A stretch of 64,000 nucleotides of DNA, from positions 1 through 64,000 of the forward strand of contig JAQGDQ010000128.1 in assembly GCA_030141605.1 (NCBI GenBank). Direction: 5' to 3'. A program made the translations under genes and the position numbers. The notes under the pieces are model-generated. The model was not told the origin of the DNA and made no database searches. It saw nothing but the letters and a program-made list of their open reading frames with translations. How positions within the stretch are numbered: the first letter of the stretch is position 1; every line of letters begins with the position of its first letter. Source of the stretch: Tubiluchus corallicola (lineage: Eukaryota > Priapulida > Priapulimorpha > Priapulimorphida > Tubiluchidae). Shown here piece after piece: positions 1 through 17,530 of the stretch.

Positions 1-283
1 AGTGTTTAGATAAGCAGCTAAAGCCAGAGCTGCGCAATCAAAATTTTCTGAAAATAAACAGCAGCCATTGATCGAAATATTTATGTTGAAATTTGCATTT
101 ATTGTCAATTAATTTCAATTCAGTTCAATAGTTTCTGTATTTCTTTGATTACATTTTAAAGATTACTTGATTTATCACTAGTGTGCGAGATTCTAGGACT
201 ATATAGTGAAGGCAGTTTCCGCACTATCAATACTGCATGATAATAATAAGTGATATTCAGTTAATACATACACGTTTTTATAG
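1..283 (+). other. Intron 2 (3' part) of P450 copy 1
   Basis: No exon is visible here. The stretch ends with the acceptor TTTTTATAG just before exon 3 at 284. Exon 2 must lie further upstream. Confidence 0.8.
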
Positions 284-5026
<4,743 letters not shown>

Positions 5027-5275
5027 AACATTAATATGTGACTTGTAAGCACTTATGAAGAAAAAATGTAGGATGTAACTTTTTCTGTGTTTTTTAAGAG
5101 TGATTTATATTGTGTCAGATGACTTATCTTATGAACTTATTGTATTTCGAACAAATTTGTGGTACCAGAATGGTTTCTTACATGCACAACCATAGCATGT
5201 GCTTGCTAAGATATCAGATGTCACATGCCACATCTACTGTATTTTGATTTTTATTATGACAAGAAAAAAGCATTT

Positions 5276-5281
5276 AATAAA
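5276..5281 (+). promoter_or_regulatory. Possible polyadenylation signal, P450 copy 1
   Basis: AATAAA lies 250 bases after the stop codon. It is the first canonical hexamer noticed downstream of the stop. Cleavage would be expected within a few tens of bases. Confidence 0.45.
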
Positions 5282-7571
5282 TTTTCTATAATGCGTGTAC
5301 ATGTATTGTATATAGTGCAATAACTTACATAACAAAATGTATTATGTAGCACTGGTTTTTGATTATGATATAATATATCGTATGCAGTGTGCATTATCTA
5401 GGTGCTGTTGATGAATAACAGTTTTCTAACAGAATCGAAAAAATTATAAGCTGCTCGAACTGTTGCCTGCAGATGACTTTACCTGGAGGCCAAAATCAAG
5501 AGTTGAATGAACATTTTTAATCTTCATCTCCCTCCCTTATTAGGAGTTTAACCTATATTGTCTAATTGGTACAAAGCAGACTGTTATCATCATGAAATTA
5601 CCTGGTGAAATTAATTAGCAGTTGCATTTCCAAGTGCATAATTCGATAAGTAAGTTGAAGCCGATCTATGTTTTAACATATTAAAATATTTTACCTGAAC
5701 GTTTATGTGCATACAGCATTGAGGACTTAGATTAAAATTACTTACAGAGAAATATAAATCTACTTTTAATGTAATGATGGTGTTAATTAAATGCTGTGAC
5801 TAAAAATTAATTAAAAAACTCTTTTTCATTCTATTAAATGTCCTGCAAGTTAATTATTTAAATTTCATTACAAAAATTTATGTACATTTCATCGGACAGC
5901 AATATTTTTTTATGTAGTAAAAGTTGTAAAGACACTTGGTTGGCAGCTTTTATGCATGCAGATGTTCGTTTAGAATTTCAAAATGTTGTTTGGGATTTTC
6001 GTTAAAAGAAGACAGGATGATTTTTTATACACTATCCCATTTTCAAGTACGGTAAAAAGTATCCATTTTAACACCAATAGTACTATAAACGCATTTTGCT
6101 TTGCGGAAGCGAAAATGAAGCTACTGTAAGAGATTCAGTTTGTTGTTATAAAACTCGGCAAGTTTTAAGACAAAAATTCAAATATCAACGCAGTGTTCAC
6201 GCATTAGCGGTCGAACGTATGCAGTACGTCAGAAACGAACACATTTGAACTGAGAGGACAGCGCCGGTTTTTTTGCAATGCAGAATGGCGAATGCATGTA
6301 ACAGCGACGGGTAAGTGGCGCGAACGCCAAATTGCGTTTATGCGGTAACAATTCTTTCACGCAAGGCATTCTGGAAAAAATAATTTAAATACTGCTTTAA
6401 GTATTTTAAAGAATAAATTATTTTGACTTGCAGTTTAAGATGCGCCCGGTTTTGCTTTAAATTATAACTTTCGTTCACATTAAGTCTACTGCTTTTTCAA
6501 ACATTTGTCTCTAAATGTTTCTTTAACATTCTAAGTCATTTTGCCAGATGTAAATTCGTAACAGGTAATTAACGGTAACAATCGATACATTTTCAACAGT
6601 TTTCCCGCAAGTTGTCCAACCTTTGAAAAAATCTACATATTATTGTACTATTATGTGTACTTGTATTATTGAAAACATAATCTTGCTGTCACTTGTTCCT
6701 CTTTACTTGTGAAAATCAGTTTGTGACTTAAATGAGTCAAATGCGGTTAATTAGATTCTTAGCGCAATGAATAAAATCCTACATCTAGCACCAGTTTCTT
6801 TTATTTTCAATATAGCCAAATGATCTCAACCTTCCGAATCACCCGATATCTCATTCACTGTTAGTTTAGGCCCTATTCTATGTATTTAACTCAATCAAAG
6901 TACACAACCTATGATCACGAGCTTTAACGCCTCACGTTATTATTGGCTAGAAAAACTTTGCCGACAAGGTCATGTGTGATTTGCTCTCAATTTTCGGTGA
7001 TATGTTTACAAAATTTTAGGCAGTATATTTACCATTTTGCATGTATTTGGAAAAGTTTGGGTAAGTGGAATTTAAGGAATAGATGTCTATATTTTTTTCT
7101 TAAAACTTATTATACTTTTGATGATGATTGGCAGTGCGCTACTTTCCTTCAAGACGAATTACGTCGCTGGAAGAAGAATGGACATTGAAAATACGAGCGC
7201 CCAAGCATGAAGTGATAGTGACATTAAAATTATTTTACTCGTTAAACAAGTTCGTTGTTGCAATTTTATTACCAGATCAACATTTTTCGCAAACATTGAA
7301 ATAAGCCTAACTTCCTAGAAAGCTCAGCTTTTCCTTTAATTTACCACTTTCTTAACCAGAAAATATATAATCGTCTAGTACTTTTAGTATAATGCATTCT
7401 AATAGAAATTGTTACTATTCACGATTACAATATAATGACCTTAAAAATTGTACCCATAAACGTTTGTACGCACACATAGTGTTTGTGTGACTCATAACTT
7501 GTATCTATGGGTTGCTATAATAACTTACATACTAGGTTAAACAGAAATAAAACTCTGGTTTTTTCAGATTG
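5282..7571. other. Intergenic region between P450 copies 1 and 2
   Basis: No convincing coding exon. It contains repeat R1 (6001-6468) and a short shared motif at 7296-7345 that recurs at about 58670-58722. The last bases before the copy 2 start form an acceptor-like TTTTTTCAG. The promoter of copy 2 is expected in this region but no core element can be assigned. Confidence 0.6.
6001..6468 (+). repeat. Interspersed repeat family R1, copy 1
   Basis: Collinear with 12833-13446 in the same orientation. Shared marks in order are GTTAAAAGA, CCATTTTCAAGT, TTTAACAC, GAAAATGAAG / GAAAATTGAAG, GGCAAGTTTTAA, GTTCACGCATTAG / GCTCACGCATGAG, GCATGTAACAGCGA and GCAGTTTAAGAT. No coding potential seen. Confidence 0.75.
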
Positions 7572-7970
7572 ATGATGGCAAATTTGAGGCTTATGGACGT
7601 GCTTCTGCACTTAGATGCTGCAACTGTATTACTGTTATCATTACTAAGCCTTCTCACTGTTTATTGGTTAAGTTTTCCGCGAGGACTTCCGCCTGGACCT
7701 ACCGGAGTACCACTAATGGGATATATACCATTTGTAACCAATGTGCCATACATAAAATTTGCAGGTATGCTATCGACCCCATTTTCTCGATCAAGCAAGT
7801 GGTGCTGACAACTCGTATAGCAGCGTCTAGTTTTTTGTTATATTTACTTATTTACTGCTGTGTTTACCTATCTTGAGGGCAGATTTCCTTTATATGTTTA
7901 GAATTCCGAATTCCAGATGTCTGGAACAGACATAATTGGCATAATGATGATGACGAAGCTAGTGCTGTTG

Positions 7971-8056
7971 CTGCTGATGATGATGATGACGGTGGCGGTG
8001 GCGGTAGTGACGATGATGACGATGACGACGATGATTATGATAATGATGATAATGAT
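7971..8056. repeat. Imperfect (GAT/GAC)n tract in intron 1 of P450 copy 2
   Basis: Trinucleotide repeat of GATGAT and GACGAT with a GGTGGC insert. It is intronic and short. Confidence 0.85.
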
Positions 8057-9515
8057 CTCATTTTGCTACTTTGAGACTCACAGATTTTAACTATTGGTGA
8101 TGGCAACAGCAATGGCGAGACTGCCTCAGTTGGAAATAGAAAAATACTCTTTCTCGAATAACAGCAAAATAGTTTATATTTAATTGACGTTTAAAATCAT
8201 GTCATAAATGCAATCAGAGCTGAAAATAGCCCACTTCATTCAGGCGACTTTGGGCCAAGCTTTGACCAACTTGTCCTATGCCTAAAATGAGCTCATCTTA
8301 TAGCTAACATTACCTTTACGCAGATAAACCAAATAGACCCTGATTTTAATTTTATTGTGTAGCATTTACACAAATATTTATTTTTCGTGAAACTTTTGTA
8401 TTCCTTATAGGTCTATAATGTCGAATTATGTATAATATAGTCATGAACAGCAATATATATACAGTTTAATTTTCCATATAAATAAGGGATCCTTATTTCT
8501 TTCACTATGTTAGAAATCTCATTTCAAATGAATTTTTTACAGAACTTGGCAAGAAATATGGACCAGTGTTTACTGTCTGGTTTGGAAATATACCCGTGGT
8601 TGTCTTTCATGGTTTTGACGCAGTGAAGGAAGCTTTTGTAGACAGAGAAGCAGATTTTATGAATAGACCTACTCATTACTTTTATTTGCTTCATAAGATT
8701 TCTGGCGTTGATAAAGGTAACTATAGTTATTGCGCAATTTATGTGGATCCGAATATCACTGTAGATAACAGTTTTTTAGCTGGTGTGTGTATGTGTGCTG
8801 CGCTAAAAGCGCACTACTATCTAAATGACTATTGCATTGGATTCATAATGCTGATAGAAGATGGCGCCCACACTAAAATCGAAATTAAAGAACGCAGATA
8901 AGAAGTGACTAGCTAGTTCTCAACTAGTTCACAAATATAAATATTGCACAGAAATAATTTTACAATTGATAGACCAGTATAACAAGCCAAACTAACTACT
9001 ACAGAAACTGTGGCCTATGCGTTCTAAGGTTTACGTACCTGTACATTAATGAATCATAAAACGTCAATGCCAAGTTACTGTATCATAATTACACTTAACG
9101 TGAACGTAATATGAACTTGAAATTAAGTCAATGCATACCTAAAATCAATGCTTCACGATAGTTATAAATTTAAAAAACCTCAATTAACATATGGTTTGTT
9201 ACTCGCACGTGTGCACGCAAACATATGCGAGCACACGTCCACACGCATGAGCCTATAATTTATAATTAATTTTTTGCGTTACTTTAAAACATTTTTTCAG
9301 GGTTATTTTTCACTGAATTTGGAGAGCACTGGAAAAACACCCGAAAATTTACCCAAACGGCACTTAAAGATTTCGGCGTTGGCAAAGTATCTTTGGAAAA
9401 TCGAATTCTCAGCGAACTAGAAGCTGTGTCTACAGAATTCGCAAACCTGGAAGAAAAACCTTTCAACCCTCGAAAAATCCTTATGATGGCAGCATCAAAT
9501 ATAATAGCTTCTATA

Positions 9516-9518
9516 TAA
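9516..9518 (+). other. In-frame stop made by an 8-bp deletion, exon 3 of P450 copy 2
   Basis: The reading frame entering exon 3 gives ...SNIIASI then TAA. Copies 1 and 3 read on through NFGKR or NFGAR here. The difference is exactly the eight bases AACTTTGG when compared with copy 1. The donor AAG|GTAGGT follows at 9522. Confidence 0.9.
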
Positions 9519-11868
9519 AAGGTAGGTGCATCACGCTTTTCGTCTCTGACCAACGTATTTTAAAATCAATATTGACTTTCTGTACAAAATATTACACCTA
9601 TCCTACCTTCCTTTTTCAAACAAAAGGTTTGATCTAGTGTCGTCTCGTTGATGGTTTATTTTTCGAATCAGGCCCGAAGAAAGGGGGCTCGAAAAAACTG
9701 ACCGTTTTTCGCACGACTTTTACTCCTTATTTCTAGAGAAAGGGAACCTGCTGCATGGAGAAGTGTTTATAGTGGCATATTGGTTGGATAGACCGTACAA
9801 TGCTGGGAGTAGTACTCATATTTAAAATTCGCCGGAGACATACTGTTTTCAGTAACGAGTGTTTTCCGGGACCCATACGCGCAAATTTTACGAAAAATTG
9901 TACAAGCGGCCTCCAAAGAAAATCGATTTGTGCAACTGTTTGGGCATGTAGGAAAAAATAGGCTCACCATGGAAAGACGTTAAACATCGTTCACAATACT
10001 ATTGAATTTGGAAGTTGTTGAATTTTGGTTGACATGGAAAGAGCCCCTTGATCTTACAAGGTAATGCAGCTTGGAAAGGTTTTGGCTTTTTTACTTTTTT
10101 TCTGTCATGTTCTATGCGAGAATGAGAAACAAACGCGCGTTAGGGCCTATAGGTCTACCCGTTCTTTGAAACATTCAGCCGTTGGGACAGGCGGCCTGCA
10201 AAAAATCTTAAAATGAGCCTGAACTTGTTTAGCAAAACCGGCGCGTCAAATCAACCGTCTAACCGTTCATTGAAATGTAAACCTGCATGCACTTCATTTT
10301 GGATGAACAGGCTTCATGCGTAACTCATTCAATTAGCAGCCAGATCTATTAACGGGATCCATTAGCGGGCTTTGTGTATATTTGAGAGGCGGGGCTATCT
10401 GTATTCTTGATGGTACCCTCGATGAAAACTCCGTCAATGTGCCAAGTTTCAGCTCCGAATATGCAATACCGGAAGCGTGCATAAAGAAACAGATACCATA
10501 TACGCATTCACGCATGCACACACGCGCACACATGCACGTGCGCAGACACATCCTATGTAATATTTTATATTAGCATGATAACTGTGATATTATTGTGGTT
10601 ACTTTAGGATGGATTATACCGACGAAAAATTTATAAAGCTGGTTGGAATAAATGAGGAATTCTTTCAACTCCCTCTTTCTTCCTCGCCAGTCAATATTTA
10701 TCCTTGGCTGCGGTTTATTCCCGGATTTAGCACCACTCCCAAAAAGGCTTTTGCAGCTAACGATCGCATAAATTCTTATATCGCAGAGGTATGTAAAGCG
10801 GAGATTACCCTATTATTGTTAACCAATATGTGTAAGATTTTTTGCATAATTAAATTATCAAGATAATTATCCATAAAAATAAGAATTTTATCCGAGATAA
10901 AACCACGATTTCCACAATGAGTAATTTTTCGAAATGGGATTTTTTTAGTTATCTATGGAGTCCTCGTTCATAGTATTTACATATTTTTCAAAAGTGTTTT
11001 TATTGTTTTTCAACAATGCACAGAAATGGCGAATGAGTTTTTTTTAATTTGATGGAATTAATTGAAAATATAAGCTTTAATGAGAAAAGCGGAATTTTTA
11101 TTGTTTAGGCATCAATTAGAAATTTGTTCTCAATAATCATTATAACCACCATCGTTATGTTCATCCTTCAGCTCCTCCACTTTGTATTTATCATTATAAT
11201 GCTCTGCTTCCACCTCGTCATTGCCATTATCACCATCTGTCATAGCCCTACTACCAATATCGCCATCGTCTTTCTCACCTTCGTCCTTATCTTCCTCTCT
11301 ATCCTTCTCATCTTGTTGTCGTTGTCGTCATGAAAATATTAGTTTTTTGAGTAAAATGTCTTATTTTTCTCAGACGCACAGTAGCTTCATTATCAAAGCA
11401 AGGTCTGGATTCAAGTGCGTATTCAAAACTGTCGAGTTTCAGTGTAATGCTGGATGTTACTAAGACCTATCGCATTTTTTCACTCTTTTTGGACGTCTTA
11501 GACATTCAGAACACTCCGCTACAAGACCTATTCTGAGTTGAATTAGCACCTTGACTGGCACCTATTTAAGTAACGACGTTAATCCTTTGAGTTGTGGGTG
11601 TATAGATTAAGTACACTCACTATTTCTTACAGAACTCTGTTAGTGTCAATTTTCTTTCTGAAAAATGTAAGCACCTCGTTATAATGCAATAACTATCTCA
11701 TTATTCTCATCATAACGACTTACTGATTCGAGCTACTACCTCTCATTATAACGAGGCAGCTATGTCGCAATAACGAGATAATTATATTTTTTCAAAAAAA
11801 AAGTTGACACCAATGGAGCTCGGTTGCTTGTTGCCTATGCCTTGTTTAGACGGTTGTTGGATGTTGTT

Positions 11869-11935
11869 GGATGCAGTCGGGCTGACGTCGGAAGATGTCG
11901 GACGTGTCAACTTACACGATCCGATTTCTATCCGA
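11869..11935. repeat. GTCGGA-rich module in intron 4 of P450 copy 2
   Basis: Short degenerate direct repeats of GTCGG/GTTGG(A), ending with TTACACGATCCGATTTC. It mirrors the TCCGAC-rich module at 13447-13585 in inverted sense, so the two may be ends or relics of one mobile element about 1.7 kb long. Confidence 0.4.
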
Positions 11936-12025
11936 ATAAACTTATGGTTCTAATTATCCGCAAAATAAACAGTATGAAGAAATAAAATATAATTGTTCTG
12001 TTCATTGTTAAATGCTGTAGCCCCG

Positions 12026-12170
<145 letters not shown>

Positions 12171-12282
12171 CCTCCTCTCTCTTTCTGTCTTTATAAATAT
12201 CTATCTATCTGTTTTTGCAAATAGATGGTGTGCGTATATATGTAAATATTGCATACGTGTGTGTAATTTACATATTAACAAA

Positions 12283-12428
<146 letters not shown>

Positions 12429-12517
12429 TTATTCTCTCTCACCCTCTCTCCCTCTTTCTCCCCTTCCATCTCACCCTTTTTCTCCCATCTATCGATCTTA
12501 CCATCTTCCCCTCTTCC

Positions 12518-12520
<3 letters not shown>

Positions 12521-12574
<54 letters not shown>
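12521..12574. repeat. (TC)n microsatellite, intron 4 of P450 copy 2
   Basis: About 54 bases of TC, preceded by a pyrimidine-rich stretch from 12429. Confidence 0.95.
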
Positions 12575-12576
<2 letters not shown>

Positions 12577-12832
12577 CTACGCTACTTGTAAATAGTTTAA
12601 TGTGCGCATAATATATTTAAAGTATTTAAATATATGCGTAATAATGAACAGCTGTAATTTGCCTTATTTACACTATTTAATATTGTTTTTCATATTCATA
12701 ATAGTCAACATGATGTCACGTGAACGCAAGAAGTGTTGTTATTGGCTGTCATCCCAGAAGTCGGAAGGCAGGTGGAAAAAAAGTTGAGCAACTTCTGACT
12801 TTCATCCCACATCAATGTTGGATGTTAAAAGA

Positions 12833-13446
12833 CAACAGGACGATTTTTCATATGCTACCTCATTTTCAAGTCAGATAAAAAGTATACATTTTAACACAAT
12901 TAATACTGCAAAAGCGTTTCTGATAATTAAATAATAGATTAAAAACTTAATTAACAGCGGGCGAGCCCAACTATTCACAAACTAACATAATTTTCAACAG
13001 TAAAAAATATTCCACGAGCGTGTTGCACGTGTTTGCGAAAGCGAAAATTGAAGTACAGTGCTACTGCAAGACATTCAGTGTGTTGTTCAAAAACTGGGCA
13101 AGTTTTAAAATAAAAAAATCAAATTTCAAATTACTGCTGTGCTCACGCATGAGCTGTCGAACGTGTGTAGTTCGTCACAGACTAACACATCTAAACAGAG
13201 AAGTAGGTGAAGCACCTGTTTTTGTGCAATGCGTTTCCGAAATGCAGGCATTAGTGCCCGTCTAACCACCGAGTGGCGAAATGCATGTAACAGCGAAGAA
13301 CTGGCGCGAATTTGCAATTGTGTTTGTGCGGTAATAATATTTTCACGTTTGTCATTTTTGAAAAAATAGTATACTTCCTTTCAATATTTTAAAGAGTAGA
13401 TTGTTTTGTCCTGCAGTTTAAGATTGAGTCCGACTTTGCTTTAAAT
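12833..13446 (+). repeat. Interspersed repeat family R1, copy 2, in intron 4 of P450 copy 2
   Basis: Same family and orientation as 6001-6468, with about 115 extra bases near 12905-13020. Its right edge runs straight into a TCCGAC-rich module (13447-13585). Confidence 0.75.
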
Positions 13447-13585
13447 TTTCTCGTTTACACGACGTTTGACAAAATCTGTCCGACATTTTGTCGGATGACT
13501 TTGTCCGATCGCGTAAACGATTTATCCGACCTCGTCCGACTTCATCCGACAATCCGACTTTGTCAGATCGTCTGTCGGGCATTAT
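13447..13585. repeat. TCCGAC-rich module in intron 4 of P450 copy 2
   Basis: Carries eight or more degenerate TCCGAC/TCCGAT units, plus GTTTACACGACG and CGTAAACGA arranged as an inverted pair. The look is that of subterminal repeats of a DNA transposon, but no clean ends or target duplication could be fixed. Confidence 0.45.
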
Positions 13586-15235
13586 ATAACTAGCTATGGT
13601 CATAATTTCAGTTCATTGAAGAACATCGTGCTAGTTTTGACAAGAACAATGTCAGAGATTTCATTGATTATTACCTGAAAGGCTCATCAGAAATGCAAGA
13701 AGGCCGAAATGAGAAATGTAAGAACATTTGCTGAGTGTATAGGGTTTAGGAAATCATTGTATATCTATTATTTTTCGCATTTCACTTTATTTGAATTAAC
13801 GTATCATTTTCTTTTAACTCATTACAATTCATTACCGCAATATCCAGTCTTACGAGTTCATTATAGTCATGTTCCGATACATAAAAGGCAAACTGTACAA
13901 AAATTATGTTACGTGTATTAAGTAAAAAAAACAGCCAGTCACTGAGTTAAAAAATAACTACAAATTTGATAATTCATTACACGTTAATACTGACGGGAAT
14001 ATTTATTAGTACGGTCATATAGCAAATATCATATCATTAAACAAGCAAAATTATGCAGGCACAAATTTGTAGTAATAATTACTTACAACATTTCTTTTTT
14101 ATGCAGGGACAGACGAACATTTGTTCTCGATCATAACGGATTTGTTTAGTGCTGGGACAGAGACAACTGCTGCAAGTCTTTGTTGGTTATTTCTGTATTT
14201 ACTTAAGCATCCAGAAATACAGATAAAAGTACAAGCAGAAATTGACAAGGTATTCTTTATAGTAAACTGGCTGAAATACTCGATGTTAATGGGATTGTAA
14301 GTTTTTTTACGCACTGCAGCTCTCTTGAATTTATGTAAAGATGCATATTGCACGTGCCAGATTGCTTAACCTAAGAATACAGCGGTTGTTAATGTCTGCC
14401 CTTGTTTTTTATAATTTGTCCATATTTCAGCAAGTTTATGTAAGAAAAGGTGTGTAAGTAAGGTTAGGTTATATAATATAACACAACCTCTCTCCAGTTT
14501 AGGTGACACTGTGTCCATTAGCTTATTTGAATTTCGTAAATTCACGAAAATTAATGAATTTTCTAGTTTGCAAAAGGGCCTAGCTCGGCTTGAATGTGAA
14601 TGAGTGACACAATCCTTCAGATTTCAGATATAGCTTCTTTAAAAATCCTATGTTCATCAGTAAAATGACAGTCGATCATAAAATGAGCTAAAAATTTTCC
14701 ATTCTCTTTGCACATGACTGTGTAATCGAATGAAGGGAGGGATGGACAAACGAACAGGCAGAGGAAGGGACGACGCGGACGAATAGTGGGACGAGTGGAT
14801 GTACAGAGAAGCTCAAGTACCGCTGAGCATGTGAATAAACAAACTAACAAACAGACAGACAAACATGAATGAGCGATCTAAGCTAGCAAATGAACAAATT
14901 TAGAAATTGAACAAACGAATGAACAAATAAATAATCAAATAAATTGACATTAGGATTAAAACCCACATACATTTACTTTTCTATATTTCTACATTGTTTC
15001 AGCGTGTTGCTAAAAATAGTCTAGTAATACTTGTGATTCTGTATTTAAATTTTCTTGTGCAGGTTATTGGTGACAGGTATCCTAGATTTAGTGATCGCAA
15101 TGACATGCCCTATGTTAATGCAGTTATCAGTGAAATGCAACGTCATGCTAATATCGCTCCACTTGTAGCTCCGCACTCACCTATAAAGGATACGACATTC
15201 CGAGGATATAATATTCCACGGTAAATAGATTCAAA

Positions 15236-15720
15236 TAGGAAGAAAAGGAAATTTTAAAGTACATCTCAAAGAACTTTCCATACAAAGTTATATTACTTAG
15301 CCTTACGCTTATCTGTTTGAAAGACTTATGATACTGGAAAAGAAAAATCTTCATAATTTAAAATGTTCAGCCCAGCTGGTAAAATGGCACAGCATCACCA
15401 TCCCAGTGTGCAACCATGATTCACCAAAAATACATTATTGATCTTATCGACAACATAAGTTAATTTATTCTTCTGGTTAGTTAGCGAAGAGTGAGCCACG
15501 AATGCTCTGATTATTTTTTCAAACTTTATGCTATGTTATCTAAACTTGTTTTAAACGACTTATCGTCAAAATAGCTGTGCTTAACGGTCATCGTGGGAGT
15601 TTAATTTACAAGTTTCATAAACTGCTGACACAAACTTTGTATGCAATAAGACAGCATATAAGTGATACAAAATTTCAAGACGAACTTTTTAAGCGTTATT
15701 TATGAAAAACGTTTTCTTGG
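15236..15720 (+). repeat. Interspersed repeat family R2, copy in intron 7 of P450 copy 2
   Basis: Begins about 15 bases after the exon 7 donor. Marks in order: GAAGAAAAGG, ACTTTCCATACAAAGTTATA, CCATCCCAGTGTGCA, ATGCTCTGATTATTTTTTC and GCAATAAGACAGCA. The same order is found at 28163-28650, 42170-42640 and, inverted, 43640-44035. Confidence 0.85.
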
Positions 15721-17104
15721 GTTTCGGGGGTTAAGAACTATGAATTAACCAAACAGTTTGTATTTAGCTAGATTGTAAGTGAACAGTTCTCAAACGGCAA
15801 TTTTTATCCGAAAAATTTACAAACAAATGAACAGTTTTTTGAGACTCAATTGGAGCGTATCACTGTCATTGCAGAGTCGGACAATTGAGATAATCACTTG
15901 ACAATTGTTACGGTCAACTGAGATTATGCGATTTCTTGTAGACTTACAAAAATTCACTTGTTTATTTGAGCACTTTAAGCATAATATGACGCGCTTTTGT
16001 TAACATAAGATTATTGTCATTTTAGCAATTTCAATTTATAAATTTTCTTAACTGTGCCTGTCTGTAGTGAAACTGTGTGTAATTGATTAGAACTTTATAT
16101 TAATATTACCGAAGTTATAGATAGGAACTGGTTTACTTTTACTGTAGTATCGTTGCATATGTTAAACTAAGATTCGTTACATATAATATATATAATGCAA
16201 TGATGTTATAAAATATTATTTTATTCACAAAGCAGAATGTGATGATGACCCTCTTGCGAAAAACGTTCCAATTTTCAAAGGCCGCATGACAAAAATATGT
16301 ATGAAAAAAATGTGAAAACAACCCATTCATATGTAAATTACCATTTAAGAATTGTTTTTCGTCCATTTCAGTCGTAGCCTTGTATTTGCAAATTTGTATT
16401 CAGTACATCGGGACCCAAAATACTGGACAAGCCCTGATGAATTTAATCCGAACCGCTTTCTAGACGAGTCTGGCAATTACGTGAAACATGAAGCGTTCAT
16501 GCCTTTTTCCATTGGTAAAAAACTTATATAAGTTTTTCAACGCGCGGAAGAGCATTTTTTTATTTAATAATGCTAATGCTTGTATAAAATGTTGTTTTTT
16601 AAATAGTTCACGTAATTTTTTTAAATTTTGATGCCGGATTGTGTTCCGCCTTTTAGCACTTACCTAAACTTCGTGCGCTTTCCATAAAAATGACATTTTT
16701 GTGGAGGTTACCAAAAAATATATTTCATGCCGCAAAGTAACTATACTTAAACGTGTTACGTTGTCCCGTACCAGCATGTATTTTAAATAGCGTGGTTTTT
16801 ACCTTTATAGGTCGCCGTATATGTCTAGGAAAGCAACTTGCAACTATGGAACTTTTCATGTTTTTCACTTTCCTGTTACAAAGGTTCCACATAAAAGCAG
16901 CGGATGATTCTGAAGTCAGTTTTGAGTCCATTTATGGGATCACAAGATCTGCGAAGCCCTACGAAATTGTTGCAGAGCCAAGACAGTATTAGCTGTTGAG
17001 ATGAATTGTTATCTCATAAGAATGAAAAAGCTGTGTTAACATGTAATTTTGTCCTGTTAAGGGATTTAAAAAGTCACTTTTCTTTGCTCGTAAATATCCA
17101 CAGA

Positions 17105-17110
17105 ATTAAA
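17105..17110 (+). promoter_or_regulatory. Possible polyadenylation signal, P450 copy 2
   Basis: ATTAAA, the common variant hexamer, 113 bases after the stop codon. No AATAAA is closer. Confidence 0.35.
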
Positions 17111-17304
17111 TAATCATGTGCATTTACGTTTGCTTGATTGAGATTATGTTCTGTGCTATCGCTACAAGAAATATATCTAATTTATCAATCATTGTTGAGC
17201 CACTTTTCTAAATTTCAAGAGGCCTCTCAGTACTCCTGCATGATAGCTTGTGCCTTAAGGCTGCAAAGTCGATGCACGCAAGTTGCTGGATTGTCAAAAT
17301 TAAT

Positions 17305-17530
17305 GAATGTAGGTAAAAATGGCGCAGGTAAAAATGGCACATGGAAAAATGGAGCAGGCAATAATGCAACAGCACAAGTGGCACCAATGGAAAAGTACGA
17401 AAAAATGGCACAAATAATTTATATAATAGAACTAGAATGCATTCAGTAGAAGAGCAACTCCACCAAGGTCAAAAAGTACTAAACATGTTCGTCTGATTAT
17501 TTTAATTAGAAAAAACATAAAACAAAGAAT
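17305..17530 (+). repeat. Repeat module R4: AAAATGGCAC minisatellite plus tail, copy 1
   Basis: About eight degenerate units of AAAAATGGCRCAGG are followed by a unique tail (ACTAGAATGCATTCAGTAG, then TCGTCTGATTATTTT). Both the array and the tail recur at 40320-40640 in the same orientation, so array and tail travel together. The open frame at 17138-17449 is made by this array. Confidence 0.75.
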
